Origin: SXNM01 sp964586155
GTDB lineage: Bacteria > Myxococcota_A > UBA9042
Direction of reading: 5' to 3'
Length of the DNA: 64,000 nucleotides
Assembly (NCBI GenBank): GCA_964586155.1
Contig: CAZPHC010000031.1
Span: forward strand, 1 to 64,000
This document shows positions 53,870-62,554 of this stretch, piece by piece; position 1 is the first letter of the stretch, and each line of letters starts with the position of its first letter. The translations under genes and the position numbers were made by a program. A model generated the notes under the pieces. That model had not been told where the DNA came from, did not search any database, and worked only from the letters and a program-made list of their open reading frames with translations.

Positions 53870-55972
53870 TCAAACCGGCGCCGCGTCCCTGTCGGCGCTC
53901 GGTGGGAGTCCATGGGTCGTGACTGTCTCGTCCCGGCGCGCCGCCGTCGCGGTGACATCTGCGGTCGTCGGCCGCTGCTCGCCAGCAGGCGTCGCCAGCA
54001 TGCTTGCGCCGGTGCCGAGGGAAAGCGCGCCTAGGGTCACTCCAGACACAGCGAGATGGAAGGCTGCGATGGCCACCTGGACAGTTCGCCACTCGCCAAG
54101 CGGCAGCCGCTCCAAGAGCACCTGCCTGCCACCGGTCCTCGCATGAATTCTCGTCGCGTCGCCTGGAAGCGCTGCGAAGGCCGCCTCCAGCGTGGCCGCG
54201 GCGCCGATCACCGGATCGAGGCCAAGCTGGGCGGCGCGCTGCGGCGTCAACATCTGCCGAACGGTGAGATCGGTCGGGTTCAACGACACCAGCGCCCGAT
54301 TTGTCCCTTGAATTTGAATGCGCGTATAGACGTCGCCAGACCGAACCACCTCCACCAATGTCCCCCGGGCTGCCACCTGCAAGGCCTCTGTCATCGCAAG
54401 AAACTCGGCGCCGTGTTTCGGCCAACGCTGCTGGACCAGTGCCACGACGTGAGCCCACGTCCCCTCGCGCGGCACTTCGCGATGCAACGACGTGAGGTTC
54501 ATCAGGCGGGCCCACCGGGCCAGGGGCCGACATTCGCTCGCATCAAGCGCCTGGTCGCCCGACGTGTCGAAGAGCCGGATGACCTCACTCGCGAACCACG
54601 CGAGCGCGACCTGTGCCTCAGGCGTCCGGAGGTCTTCCCCAACCTCCGGAAAGCGGCCGCGAAGGTGATCGTCGGAGGCGGTCGCCGTCTTGCCTTCCCT
54701 TTCGGATTCGATGGTGTCATCCGTGCCCGTGTCGGCCATCAACTGCAGCAGCTCTGCGAGGCCTGCGGCGGCATCCTCGTCGGTGGCAGCATCCGCGACG
54801 ACGGCCGCGACCGCATTGCTCACCCTTGGCCAGCCTGTCTGGAGTGCAACCAACGCGAAGAGCGCCTGTTGAGAAGAGCGCGCGCTGACGTCGTCCGTCG
54901 ACTCCGTCTCCATGAGCCGCAGCAGGCTCACGACGTTGAGGAAGCGCTTGAATGCACGAGGATTGCTCCCAGTCGCAGCCTGGAGCATCGGCGCCATCCG
55001 CCCGGCCATGGCCCGGAGATTCGTTTCTCGCGTCCGGGCATTGCCACCCCACGCGGAGTCGTCTCCGTGAAGTTGGAGCAGAAACGCCGCCAGCATGTCG
55101 TCAATGCGATACTGCGCGGTGGGCATCGAGAACGGCAACTGAAAGATCTTGTGAAAGAACGCTTCGACCTTGTCGTCCGCCTCGATGTTCATCCGCGCCC
55201 GGACACCTTGCCGCACCACTTCGTAGTCGCACGCGATCACGAACACACAGTGCGGCACCTCCAAGAAGTTCTTGAGCACCTCGAGCAGAGCGACCGCGCG
55301 CCCGGGCTGGATGCGGTCGAGGTCATCAATGAAGATCACGAAGCGCCCATAGGTCGCGCTGCGTCGACGATCGCGCGCCTCGACGGTCACTGCTGCCTGG
55401 ACGAGTTGCTGAAAGCTCGCTCGAATCCCCTCGAGCCCAGCAGAGTGGGCGCCGCCTCCGCTGGATTCGCCGTTGCCGAAGCCGGAAATCAGCGTCGGCC
55501 CGTCGAGCAAACCAAGGGACGCGCGCGTGGCCGCGCTCGCGACCGCGGCCTTGGCAACCAACGAGCTCGCGGCACGGGTCCAGCCGAGAATCCGATCGAT
55601 GTGCCTCTTCGTCTCCAGGTTGTTGCGTTCAGCCAACGTTCCTGCGACGGCCTCGGTGAGTCCCTTCACGGCATGAAGGCCCAGGAGCTCGTCGTCGCCG
55701 ATCGCGCCGTAGGGCCAAGTCTGGAACGTGACGACATGAATCGGCTCTGCCGTCTGCGCTCCCTGGTCCGCGGCTTCGTCAAGTGCCTGGGCGACCATGT
55801 TCATCAGGCTCGTCTTTCCTGAGCCCCACTCACCTTGTAGCCCAACGGTCATCGGCGTCTGACACCTGCGCACGAATTCCGCGAGCGCACGGGTATGTCG
55901 ATCGAGCTTGAGCCGATCATCCGCCTGATTTTGAACTGGAATGTCCGCACTTCCGACGGCACTTTGAGACAT
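53870..55972 (-). CDS. KAP-family P-loop NTPase
   Basis: A 700-residue KAP NTPase. Walker A is GLQGEWGSGKTSLMN (GEWGSGKTS at 47-55), VVTFQTWPYG is the KAP post-Walker block, and Walker B is FVIFIDDLDRIQP (211-223), followed by FLEVPHCVFVIACDYEVV. A C-terminal hydrophobic stretch (VQVAIAAFHLAVSGVTLGAL) could insert in the membrane. KAP NTPases are common in defence islands and some guard against phage at the membrane. The ATG at 55972 follows a weak agaggt. It is on the same strand as the helicase operon and 175 bases upstream of it, so it may be a separate unit or its leader gene. Confidence 0.88.
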   Translation of the reverse strand: MSQSAVGSADIPVQNQADDRLKLDRHTRALAEFVRRCQTPMTVGLQGEWGSGKTSLMNMVAQALDEAADQGAQTAEPIHVVTFQTWPYGAIGDDELLGLHAVKGLTEAVAGTLAERNNLETKRHIDRILGWTRAASSLVAKAAVASAATRASLGLLDGPTLISGFGNGESSGGGAHSAGLEGIRASFQQLVQAAVTVEARDRRRSATYGRFVIFIDDLDRIQPGRAVALLEVLKNFLEVPHCVFVIACDYEVVRQGVRARMNIEADDKVEAFFHKIFQLPFSMPTAQYRIDDMLAAFLLQLHGDDSAWGGNARTRETNLRAMAGRMAPMLQAATGSNPRAFKRFLNVVSLLRLMETESTDDVSARSSQQALFALVALQTGWPRVSNAVAAVVADAATDEDAAAGLAELLQLMADTGTDDTIESEREGKTATASDDHLRGRFPEVGEDLRTPEAQVALAWFASEVIRLFDTSGDQALDASECRPLARWARLMNLTSLHREVPREGTWAHVVALVQQRWPKHGAEFLAMTEALQVAARGTLVEVVRSGDVYTRIQIQGTNRALVSLNPTDLTVRQMLTPQRAAQLGLDPVIGAAATLEAAFAALPGDATRIHARTGGRQVLLERLPLGEWRTVQVAIAAFHLAVSGVTLGALSLGTGASMLATPAGEQRPTTADVTATAARRDETVTTHGLPPSADRDAAPV

Positions 55973-56124
55973 GGAAATCGTGACCTCTGAGGTATGCCCA
56001 CGAGTCGCACGTGGCAAAGGGATGCGATGGCCTTGCGAACTCCATGAACCTGTCTGAACTGGCGTCGCGGCTTGTACTCTCTACGATCAACCTCTGCAAG
56101 CGGGTGCACCCTAGTCGGGTGCAT

Positions 56125-56200
56125 TGAGCAACCGGAGACATCGTTTGCGCCAGCCAGTTTGATGTCCGGGGACACGGTTTACACGATGTTCGCTCCCTGA
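56125..56200. mobile_element. Putative terminal region of an IS481-like element
   Basis: Two related 15-base segments, ccggagacatcgttt (56132-56146) and ccggggacacggttt (56166-56180), match at 12 of 15 positions and are followed by acacgatgttcgctc. Stacked motifs of this kind are typical of IS481-type ends as I know them. The site lies beyond the 3' end of the transposase remnant on the minus strand, as expected for an element end. The partner end was not found. Confidence 0.4.
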
Positions 56201-56300
56201 CGAACGCCCTCGTCCGCTCGGTTGGAGCCCCATGCACGTTCGGGCTGCACGCCCGCTGGTCCGTGTAGCCCACGGCAAGCCCTGTCCGCTGCCGAGCGTT

Positions 56301-56358
56301 CGCCGGGTCAAGGGGCGCCATCGGCGCCGCGCAAAGCGCGCTCGCCCTTGACCCGGCG
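56301..56358. repeat. Long hairpin next to transposase remnant
   Basis: The arms cgccgggtcaagggg (from 56301) and cgcccttgacccggcg (56343-56358) pair almost perfectly. The loop contains a second smaller inverted repeat, ggcgccatcggcgcc. It lies 20 bases beyond the stop of the transposase remnant, so it could be the element's terminator or an end structure. Confidence 0.7.
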
Positions 56359-56377
56359 GGCGCTTGGTGGCTCGTGC

Positions 56378-56728
56378 TCATCTCTTCGCTCCGTTGGGCG
56401 GATACTCGGTTAACCCCGCTTGCGCCATCGCCTTGAGCGCCCTGTCCTGCGCGTCGTACATCGCGGTCTCCCGCGTGCCGAGCTGCACCAACCACAGCCC
56501 GTCGTCGTCTTCGCGGCGCCCGACCGGCAGCCCTGCTAGCGCGGTGCTCAGATGCGGTTCGTGCTGCCGCCCGCGGATGCACAGCGTCCCGTAGGGGTAC
56601 ACCTTGGGTACCAGGTCACAGTTGCTGTAGTCAGGCTGGCAGCTCTGCAGGCTCCGCTTGCTGCTGCGATACTGCGTCGAAGGCAGCTTGATCTCGATGC
56701 TTGACGCCCCACTCCAACCATGACTTCA
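56378..56728 (-). pseudogene. C-terminal remnant of an IS481-like transposase
   Basis: A frame of about 116 codons, open from a TGA near 56728 to the stop at 56378. The product includes VYPYGTLCIRGRQHEPHLS and LSTALAGLPVGRREDDDGLW, then LVQLGTRETAMYD. This follows the order of the C-terminal beta domain of IS481 transposases (Gly-Thr strand, arginine-rich strand, alaGlpVg turn). The DDE catalytic core is missing. It supports a past insertion at the right edge of the island. Confidence 0.45.
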
Positions 56729-56762
56729 TTCCCAAGAACCAACACAACACCGGAGCCGCCCT

Positions 56763-57530
56763 ATGCCCAACTCCACCGAAAAGCCAATCAAAATCACAAA
56801 CCTCACCCCCTTCGACACCCTCATCGACCACCTCGACCACCTCACCCGCACCCACGCCCTCGCCTACCGCCTCCAGGTCGGCCAGCTCCTCCTCGACGCC
56901 TTCTACGACGGCGACCTGCACGCCTACCAAAGCCGCCACCCCGCCAAGGACCTCCGCTTCAGCGAGTTCCTCCGCGAGCGCCACGACGACCTCGAGCGCA
57001 TCGGCCTCAGCAAGCAACTCGCCCGCGACTGCATCCGCGCCCAGGCGGTCTGGCGCACACTGCCCGACGCGGTGCGCGCCGGCCTGGGCCTCGGCCAGCT
57101 CACGCTCCTCGCCCAGCTCGGCGACGCCAGCGCCCGCGACGCGGTCGCGGTGGCCGCGCTGCGACACGGCTGGACGCTGCAGCAGCTCGCCGACGCGGTC
57201 GCGGTGGTCCGGGGCGGCGGCGCGCTCGACGCGGCGCACATCGCCGCCATCGAGGGCGAGGCCGTCAGCGACGCGGTCCCGGTCGCGGGCGGCGCCGACG
57301 ACGCGGCGAACGACCCGCCCAAAGGTACGCTGCAGGCGGGGCGGCTGGTGACCGAGGCGGAGCAGTGGACCGGCCAGCTCGGCAACTGGTCGCAGCGTTG
57401 GGCCACGGTCGACGTGCGCAAGCTGCGGCCGGCGCAGCGGCAGCGCCTGCTCGACGCGGCGGCGCGGCTCGAGGCCGAAGCGGCGACGCTGCGCAAGCGG
57501 CTGCAAGCGACCGTCAAGGCGCCGACGTGA
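56763..57530 (+). CDS. Hypothetical helical protein, possibly DNA-binding
   Basis: A 255-residue mostly helical protein that I do not recognise. IGLSKQLARDCIRAQAVWRT followed by LPDAVRAGLGLGQLTLLAQL and RHGWTLQQLADAVAV has the order of a ParB-type helix-turn-helix region, but no ParB box is seen. The C-terminus is a long Ala/Arg helix (LLDAAARLEAEAATLRKRL). The first 40 codons use almost only C in the third position, unlike its neighbours. It ends 62 bases before palindrome copy B. Confidence 0.6.
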   Translation: MPNSTEKPIKITNLTPFDTLIDHLDHLTRTHALAYRLQVGQLLLDAFYDGDLHAYQSRHPAKDLRFSEFLRERHDDLERIGLSKQLARDCIRAQAVWRTLPDAVRAGLGLGQLTLLAQLGDASARDAVAVAALRHGWTLQQLADAVAVVRGGGALDAAHIAAIEGEAVSDAVPVAGGADDAANDPPKGTLQAGRLVTEAEQWTGQLGNWSQRWATVDVRKLRPAQRQRLLDAAARLEAEAATLRKRLQATVKAPT

Positions 57531-57592
57531 GGGCATCGCCGGCAGGAGGGCACCGCTGGCAGGACGGCGCCAGCAGCGGCACGGGCGCACGC

Positions 57593-57648
57593 GACCGCGA
57601 GAAACGCGGGGTGTAGCCGGACGGCTACACCCCGCGTTTCTCGCGGTC
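57593..57648. repeat. 56-nt perfect palindrome, copy B (right edge of the island)
   Basis: Two 26-base arms (from gaccgcgagaaacgcggg and its complement) pair at every position around a ggac loop. Compared with copy A at 31357-31412 the left arm differs only by one A gained and one G lost. It lies between two small hypothetical genes. Confidence 0.93.
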
Positions 57649-57741
57649 CCTCGCTCCGTACGTCGACCGCGGCACGCTCCACTTGCCACCAACGGCCCAC
57701 CCGCCGACGCTCATTGCCCCTCACGCCCCCCGGGAGCCGCC

Positions 57742-58098
57742 ATGGCCCGCCAACGCCGCAACGTCCACGACCCGGGTGCCGCGTCCCCCGCGCGCGACAA
57801 GGACAAGGCAGGACCCGCGGCCGCCGACGTGCTCGCGGCACTGAACGCGGCCCTCGATGCTGCGCTGCTGGCCGGGCGTTTCCGCCACCACGGCAGCGCC
57901 AACACCGTGCGCCGGGTGGCGGCGCGCATGCTCGAGTTCGCGGTCGCCGAAGGCCGAAGCTTCGCCGACGCGCAGGCCGTCGAGGCGCTCGGGGCCGCCT
58001 ACGCCGACGCGATCCGGCAGGGTCGGGTCGAGGCTCCGGGGTCGGATCAGGTGTTCGCGCGCAACGCGACGACGTGGTTGCGGTCGGTCTTGGAGTGA
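57742..58098 (+). CDS. Small hypothetical protein
   Basis: A 118-residue protein with a charged, disordered-looking start and a helical body (ANTVRRVAARMLEFAVAEGR, FARNATTWLRSVLE). The helical part loosely recalls the N-terminal arm-binding domain of tyrosine recombinases, but no catalytic domain follows, so this is not claimed. The ribosome-binding site gggagc is weak. It lies just outside palindrome copy B. Confidence 0.5.
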   Translation: MARQRRNVHDPGAASPARDKDKAGPAAADVLAALNAALDAALLAGRFRHHGSANTVRRVAARMLEFAVAEGRSFADAQAVEALGAAYADAIRQGRVEAPGSDQVFARNATTWLRSVLE

Positions 58099-58166
58099 TG
58101 CCTGCGGCGGCGACATCCGCGCGCCGGGACCTCTGCGCCGATTCGTCCGACTGCCGGCCTGAGGTT

Positions 58167-59381
58167 TCAGCCGACGGCGTGCACCACGACGTGCGAGCCG
58201 CTCATCCACGAGCGCTCCAGCGTGCCGTCGGCCAGCGGCGCCAACTTCGTCGGATCCAACAGCGTCAGGCCCGTCGTCTTGCCGTGGGTCAGCACCAGGC
58301 ACGAGCCGTCGAGGGCCAGCGCGACGCCACGGGGTCCGGTGTAGCTCGTCACCGCCTGCAGCAGCTCGCCGGTCGCCACCGACCACGACGAGAGCAGGTT
58401 GCCCTCGGGGTTGGTCACGACCGCGCTGTGGTTGGCCGGGACCAGGGCGAGGCTCAGCGTCTCGGCCCGCATCTTCGCCACGATCGCGCCCCCGGCGGCT
58501 CGCAGCTGGCCGCCGTCGCGTGCCTCGCCGCGCCAGAAGCTGACGTCGCCGTGGACCTCGGGCCGGGCCTGCTCCAGGCCGTCGCGCGGCGCCGACACGA
58601 CCACCAGGTCGCCGTTGGCCGCGAGCTGCAGGTGGCCGGCGTTGATCGTCGGATCCGAGAACGGCAGCGTCCGCTCGATCGCGCCGGTCGCCAGCGAGAT
58701 CCAGGTCACACACGGCGTGCGCTGGCTGGCCGCGTCGCCGCCACCGTGGGTGACGACCAGCGAGCGGCCGTCGCCGCTGAGCACGCAGTCGTGCGGGGCC
58801 GCGCCGCCGCTCGGCAGGTCGTCGAGCGGTTCGAGCGTGCGGCCGTCGCGCACCGCGATCACGCCGCGCATGGTGCCGTCGTCGACCTCGGTCTCGGTGC
58901 AGAACAGGCGCTTGCCGTCCGGCGAGAAGACGCCGTGGCCGTAGAACTGCCGTCCGGGACGAGTCGGCACCATCCGTTTGACCTTGCCGGCGCGCAGGTC
59001 GACCTCGCAGCAGCCCGGGCCGTGCTTCTCGAAGACCAGGGCACGACCGCTGTCGAGCGGGTCGAAGGCCAGGCCGTGGCCAAAAAACGGCATCCTCATC
59101 GGCTGCGCGCGCAGGGGCACGGCGTCGAGGTTCACCCGCGAGAGCACGAAGTTGGTGCCGTTGCCGGTGGCCTCGTAGCGCCCGGGCCCGTAGGCCGTGC
59201 CGCGCCGGATCGCCGGGGGGGGCGGGGGGGCCGTCCTGGCCGTGGACGTGGCCGTGGTCGGGGCAGGGGCCGGGGCGGTCGCCTCGCGGCAGCCGACCAG
59301 GGCCGCGCCCGCGACGACGCCGAGGAACGCGCGCCGATCGAGCGCTGGCGACCCGTCCGGGGCCGGACGACGCGGGCTCAT
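58167..59381 (-). CDS. DUF1513-like Tat-exported lipoprotein with beta-propeller
   Basis: A 404-residue exported protein. The N-terminus LDRRAFLGVVAGAALVGC combines a twin-arginine motif with a lipobox, so it is probably folded before export and then lipidated. The mature part repeats blades such as FGHGLAFDPLDSGRALVFE, GHGVFSPDGKRLFCTETEVD and GVIAVRDGRTLEPLDDLPSG, typical of DUF1513 propeller proteins. Family members occur near iron-related genes in other bacteria; here it follows corA with an ATGA overlap. Ligand unknown. Confidence 0.82.
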   Translation of the reverse strand: MSPRRPAPDGSPALDRRAFLGVVAGAALVGCREATAPAPAPTTATSTARTAPPPPPAIRRGTAYGPGRYEATGNGTNFVLSRVNLDAVPLRAQPMRMPFFGHGLAFDPLDSGRALVFEKHGPGCCEVDLRAGKVKRMVPTRPGRQFYGHGVFSPDGKRLFCTETEVDDGTMRGVIAVRDGRTLEPLDDLPSGGAAPHDCVLSGDGRSLVVTHGGGDAASQRTPCVTWISLATGAIERTLPFSDPTINAGHLQLAANGDLVVVSAPRDGLEQARPEVHGDVSFWRGEARDGGQLRAAGGAIVAKMRAETLSLALVPANHSAVVTNPEGNLLSSWSVATGELLQAVTSYTGPRGVALALDGSCLVLTHGKTTGLTLLDPTKLAPLADGTLERSWMSGSHVVVHAVG

Positions 59382-60577
59382 CGGCCCCGCCGGTGACCGC
59401 GGTCGGCGTCGTCCGCGTGGTGGTCGAGCGCGCCGTGCCGTGGCTCGGCCGTGATGCCGTCGATCGGGCGCAAGAAGCCCTTGCGGCGGAAGAACCAGAA
59501 GAAGCCGCTGGCGAGCGCGACCATCAAGCCCAGGGCGAAGGGGTAGCCCCACGGCCAATGCAGCTCGGGCATGTTCCACGGCGCGGCGCCGCCGGCGTTG
59601 TCGAAGTTCATGCCGTACAGGCCGGTGACGAACGACATCGGCATGAACAGCACCGAGATCACCGTCAGCAGCCGCATGATCTCGTTGGTGCGCTGGCCGA
59701 CGGCCGAGAGGTGCAGATCCATCAAGCTGGCCGCGATTTCGCGCCAGGACTCGACCAGGTCCAGCAGCTGCACCGCGTGGTCGTGGCAGTCGCGCAGGTA
59801 GATGCGGGTGCCGGGCGAGAATTCCGGGGCGTCGTCGCGGACCAGCGCCGCCATCGCCTCGCGCAGCGGCCAGATCGCCCGGCGCAGCTGCAGCAGGTCC
59901 GAGCGGATGCGGTGCAACGCGCTGACGACCCCGGCGTCGCCGCCCTCGACGATGCGGATCTCCAGGCGGTCGAGCGCGTCGTCGTAGCTCTCGAGCACCG
60001 GGAACGCGGCGTCGACGATGGCGTCGAGCAGCACATACGCAAGGTAGTCGGCGCCTTGGGTGCGGATCTTGCTGCGCCCGCCGCGCAGGCGATCGCGCGC
60101 CGGGGCGAAGACGTCGCCCGGCCGCTCTTGGAACGTCAGCAGCCAGCCCTTGCCGATGAAGAGGCTGATCTGCTCGCTCTCGACGCCGCCGCCGACCGCG
60201 CTGCGGTGGACCATGCGCACGGTGACGAAGGTATGGCCGTCGTAGGACTCGACCTTGGCCCGCTGGTGGACGTGGACGACGTCTTCGAGCGCCAGCGGGT
60301 GGATGCCGAATCGCTCGGCGACCGCCTCGAGGGTGGCGGTGTTGGCCAGGCCGACGACGTCGAGCCAGCGCACGGGCTGGTCGGCGCAGACCGCCAGCAG
60401 CTCGGGCAGCGCGTCGGCGTCACCGCTGCGCTCGACGAGCTGGGCCTCGCCGTAGGCCATCATCGAGAGCGTCGTCGGCAGCGCGTCGGCGAGGCCGCGC
60501 AGGGTCCCGGGTGGCGCGCCGGGGGGCGCACGGTCGAAGGCGCGGTCGCGCCTGGCCTTTCGCTTGTTGCTCGCCAT
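59378..60577 (-). CDS. corA: CorA-family magnesium/cobalt transporter
   Basis: A 399-residue inner-membrane divalent-cation channel. The cytoplasmic N-domain has WLDVVGLANTATLEAVAERF and HPLALEDVVHVHQRAK. The C-terminal end has two membrane helices around the selectivity signature: LTVISVLFMPMSFVTGLYGMNF with GMN (positions about 330-350), then MPELHWPWGYPFALGLM. A basic tail follows. The ATG at 60577 is preferred over a GTG two codons upstream. It lies 66 bases downstream of ubiE on the same strand and overlaps the next gene by four bases. Confidence 0.93.
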   Translation of the reverse strand: MASNKRKARRDRAFDRAPPGAPPGTLRGLADALPTTLSMMAYGEAQLVERSGDADALPELLAVCADQPVRWLDVVGLANTATLEAVAERFGIHPLALEDVVHVHQRAKVESYDGHTFVTVRMVHRSAVGGGVESEQISLFIGKGWLLTFQERPGDVFAPARDRLRGGRSKIRTQGADYLAYVLLDAIVDAAFPVLESYDDALDRLEIRIVEGGDAGVVSALHRIRSDLLQLRRAIWPLREAMAALVRDDAPEFSPGTRIYLRDCHDHAVQLLDLVESWREIAASLMDLHLSAVGQRTNEIMRLLTVISVLFMPMSFVTGLYGMNFDNAGGAAPWNMPELHWPWGYPFALGLMVALASGFFWFFRRKGFLRPIDGITAEPRHGALDHHADDADRGHRRGR

Positions 60578-60643
60578 GGCCACCGTCCTGCCGCGCCTGC
60601 GCCGCGTTGCGGGCGGATGCCGAGGCGCGCGGCTGGCCTGAGC

Positions 60644-61468
60644 CTAGTCCGCTTGGCCTGCTTCGCCAACCGACGCCGGCACGCGGCCCACGTAGAGGTG
60701 CGCGACCGCCGGCAGCATCGCCTGCCAGCGCACCTGCTGCAGGCCGGCCTCGCGCATCAACGCGGCGAAGGCGTCCGGCTCGGGGAAGGCGGCGATCGAC
60801 GCCTGCAGGTAGCGATACTCCTGCGCGCCCGAGAGCCACGCGCCGATCCGCGGCACCAGGTGGTGCACGTGCAGCCGGGCCAGCGGCGCGAGCAGGCCCT
60901 GGCGCGGCTCGCCGAGCTCGAGCACGGCGACCACCCCGCCCGGGCGCACGCAGCGCGCCATCTCGCGCAGGCCGGCCAGCCGGTCCGGCACGTTGCGGAT
61001 GCCGAAGGCGATGGTCGCGCCGGCGAAGCGGCCGTCTGCGAAGGGCATCGCCTGGGCGTCGCCGACGACGAGCTCGACCACGTCCGCGAGGCCGGCCGCC
61101 GCGGCCTTGCGCCGGCCGACCGCGAGCATGCCGGCGCTCGGATCGAGGCCGACGACGCGCAACCCCGGCTGGCGCTTCGCGATCGCCAGCGCGACGTCGG
61201 CGGTGCCGCTGGCGACGTCGAGCACCGCGTCGCCGCCGCGCAGCGGACCCAACGCCGCCAACAGCTTGCGCCGCCACAGCTTGTCGAGGCCCATCGAGAG
61301 CACGCGGTTGAGCATGTCGTAGCGATCGGCGATGCGGTCGAACATCGCGCCCCCGCCCGGGCGATCGGGCTCGACCGTGACCAACGCCTGCGAAGAGCCC
61401 GCGACTACGGCCTGCGCGGGCGACGCGGCGGCGACGCTCGACGTCGACATGGGAGAGTGGCTGCTCAT
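60644..61468 (-). CDS. ubiE: Demethylmenaquinone/2-polyprenyl-benzoquinol C-methyltransferase
   Basis: A 274-residue SAM-dependent enzyme that methylates the quinone ring in the last step of menaquinone (MenG) or a late step of ubiquinone synthesis. Signature segments are FDRIADRYDMLNRVLSMGLD, VLDVASGTADVALAIAKR (SAM loop), VGLDPSAGML, AMPFADGRFAGATIAFGIRN and YRYLQASIAAFPEPDAFA. A 40-residue low-complexity N-terminal extension is odd. The start overlaps the DAHP synthase stop (ATGA). Confidence 0.93.
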   Translation of the reverse strand: MSSHSPMSTSSVAAASPAQAVVAGSSQALVTVEPDRPGGGAMFDRIADRYDMLNRVLSMGLDKLWRRKLLAALGPLRGGDAVLDVASGTADVALAIAKRQPGLRVVGLDPSAGMLAVGRRKAAAAGLADVVELVVGDAQAMPFADGRFAGATIAFGIRNVPDRLAGLREMARCVRPGGVVAVLELGEPRQGLLAPLARLHVHHLVPRIGAWLSGAQEYRYLQASIAAFPEPDAFAALMREAGLQQVRWQAMLPAVAHLYVGRVPASVGEAGQAD

Positions 61469-62496
61469 GCGTGGGCCTCCTGGCGGGTGCTGCGCTGCGC
61501 CGTCATCCAGCTGCCGAGGCGGGCGAGCTCTTGCGGCCCGAGCGCCTGCGGCCCGTCGCTGCGCGCGACGCCCGCGTCGGGGTGCACCTCGACCAGCAGG
61601 CCGTGCGCGCCGGCGGCCAGCGCCGCCTTGGCCATCGGCAGCACCAGGTCGCGGCGGCCGACGGCGTGGCTCGGATCGACCATCACCGCGAGGCCGTCGA
61701 TGCCGGCCAGCAGCGCGACGGCGCCGAGATCGAGCACGTTGCGGGTCTCGGGGTCCGGGCCGACGATGCCGCGCTCGCAGAGCACGACGGTCGGCGCGCC
61801 GGCGGCCAGCACATGCTCGGCGGCGAGGCGCCACTCATCCAGCGTCGCGGCCCGGCCGCGCTTGAGCAGCACCGGCTTGCCGAGCCTGCCGATGGCGCCG
61901 AGCAGGCCGTACGCCGCCATCGAGCGCGAGCCGACCTGGATCACGTCGGCGAAGGTGGCGACGGCCTCGGCGTGGGCCTCGCTCATCGCTTCGCTGACGA
62001 GCAGCAGGCCGTGGGCCCGCGCCGCCTCGGCCAGCCAGCGCAGCGCCGGCTCGCCCTCGCCGGCGAAGGCGTAGGGGCTCGTGCGCGGCTTGAACGCGCC
62101 GCCGCGCAGCAGCCGCGCGCCCGCGGCCGCCGCCAGCGCAGCGGACGCCCAGGCCGTCTCTTCGCTCTCGGCCGAGCACGGGCCGGCGCAGAGCAGCGGC
62201 GCTTCGCCACCGCCGATCCAGACCTCGCCGCCCTTGGCGCTGCGGCCGAGCAGCTGCGGCGTGAACGCCGTGCGATCCAGGCGCGGATGGCCGCTCGCCG
62301 CCGCCAGCACCGCCGCGACGCCGGGCAGCCCGCGCAGGGCGTCGGGCGCGATGGCCGCCGAATGCGCCGCGAGCTCCAGCGCCCGCACGCTGCCGGCGTC
62401 GTCGCGGACCAGCGCGGCCCAGGCGCCCAGCCGCTGCAGCTCGCGCTGCAGGGCCGCGGGCTCTGCGTCCGGGGTCAACAACAGGGTCGTCGCCAT
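61465..62496 (-). CDS. aroF: 3-deoxy-7-phosphoheptulonate synthase (DAHP synthase, type I-beta)
   Basis: A 343-residue enzyme that condenses PEP and erythrose 4-phosphate in the first step of the shikimate pathway. An 80-residue N-terminal ferredoxin-like regulatory domain precedes the barrel. Catalytic blocks are LLCAGPCSAESEE, RGGAFKPRTSPYAF, VLLKRGRAAT, VLCERGIV, VDPSHAVGRRDLVLP and LLVEVHPDAGVA. Placement inside a quinone gene cluster fits a role in supplying chorismate. It is coupled to ubiE. Confidence 0.92.
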   Translation of the reverse strand: MATTLLLTPDAEPAALQRELQRLGAWAALVRDDAGSVRALELAAHSAAIAPDALRGLPGVAAVLAAASGHPRLDRTAFTPQLLGRSAKGGEVWIGGGEAPLLCAGPCSAESEETAWASAALAAAAGARLLRGGAFKPRTSPYAFAGEGEPALRWLAEAARAHGLLLVSEAMSEAHAEAVATFADVIQVGSRSMAAYGLLGAIGRLGKPVLLKRGRAATLDEWRLAAEHVLAAGAPTVVLCERGIVGPDPETRNVLDLGAVALLAGIDGLAVMVDPSHAVGRRDLVLPMAKAALAAGAHGLLVEVHPDAGVARSDGPQALGPQELARLGSWMTAQRSTRQEAHA

Positions 62497-62554
62497 GTCC
62501 TGCCTCCTTGCGTCCTCGTCTCGCGGGTCTTCGCCGCGGCCGCCGCGTCCCGGG

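Larger units (their letters stand above)
55973..56377. other. Gene-free stretch with mobile-element debris
   Basis: About 400 bases without a convincing gene. It holds a pair of short direct repeats (56132-56146 and 56166-56180) and a long hairpin (56301-56358). The composition is mixed, and open frames here are short and lack codon bias. Confidence 0.6.

Noticed and set aside
55849..56175. Minus-strand frame of about 100 codons upstream of the KAP gene
   Set aside because: It overlaps the KAP N-terminus, has no codon bias and no recognisable motif.
31357..57648. The two palindromes as integron attC sites
   Set aside because: The size is similar, but the arms lack recognisable GTTRRRY-type core boxes, copy B is perfectly symmetric, and no integrase gene is present.
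57742..58098. Truncated tyrosine recombinase N-terminal domain
   Set aside because: The helical pattern is only suggestive and no R-H-R-Y catalytic region is found nearby.
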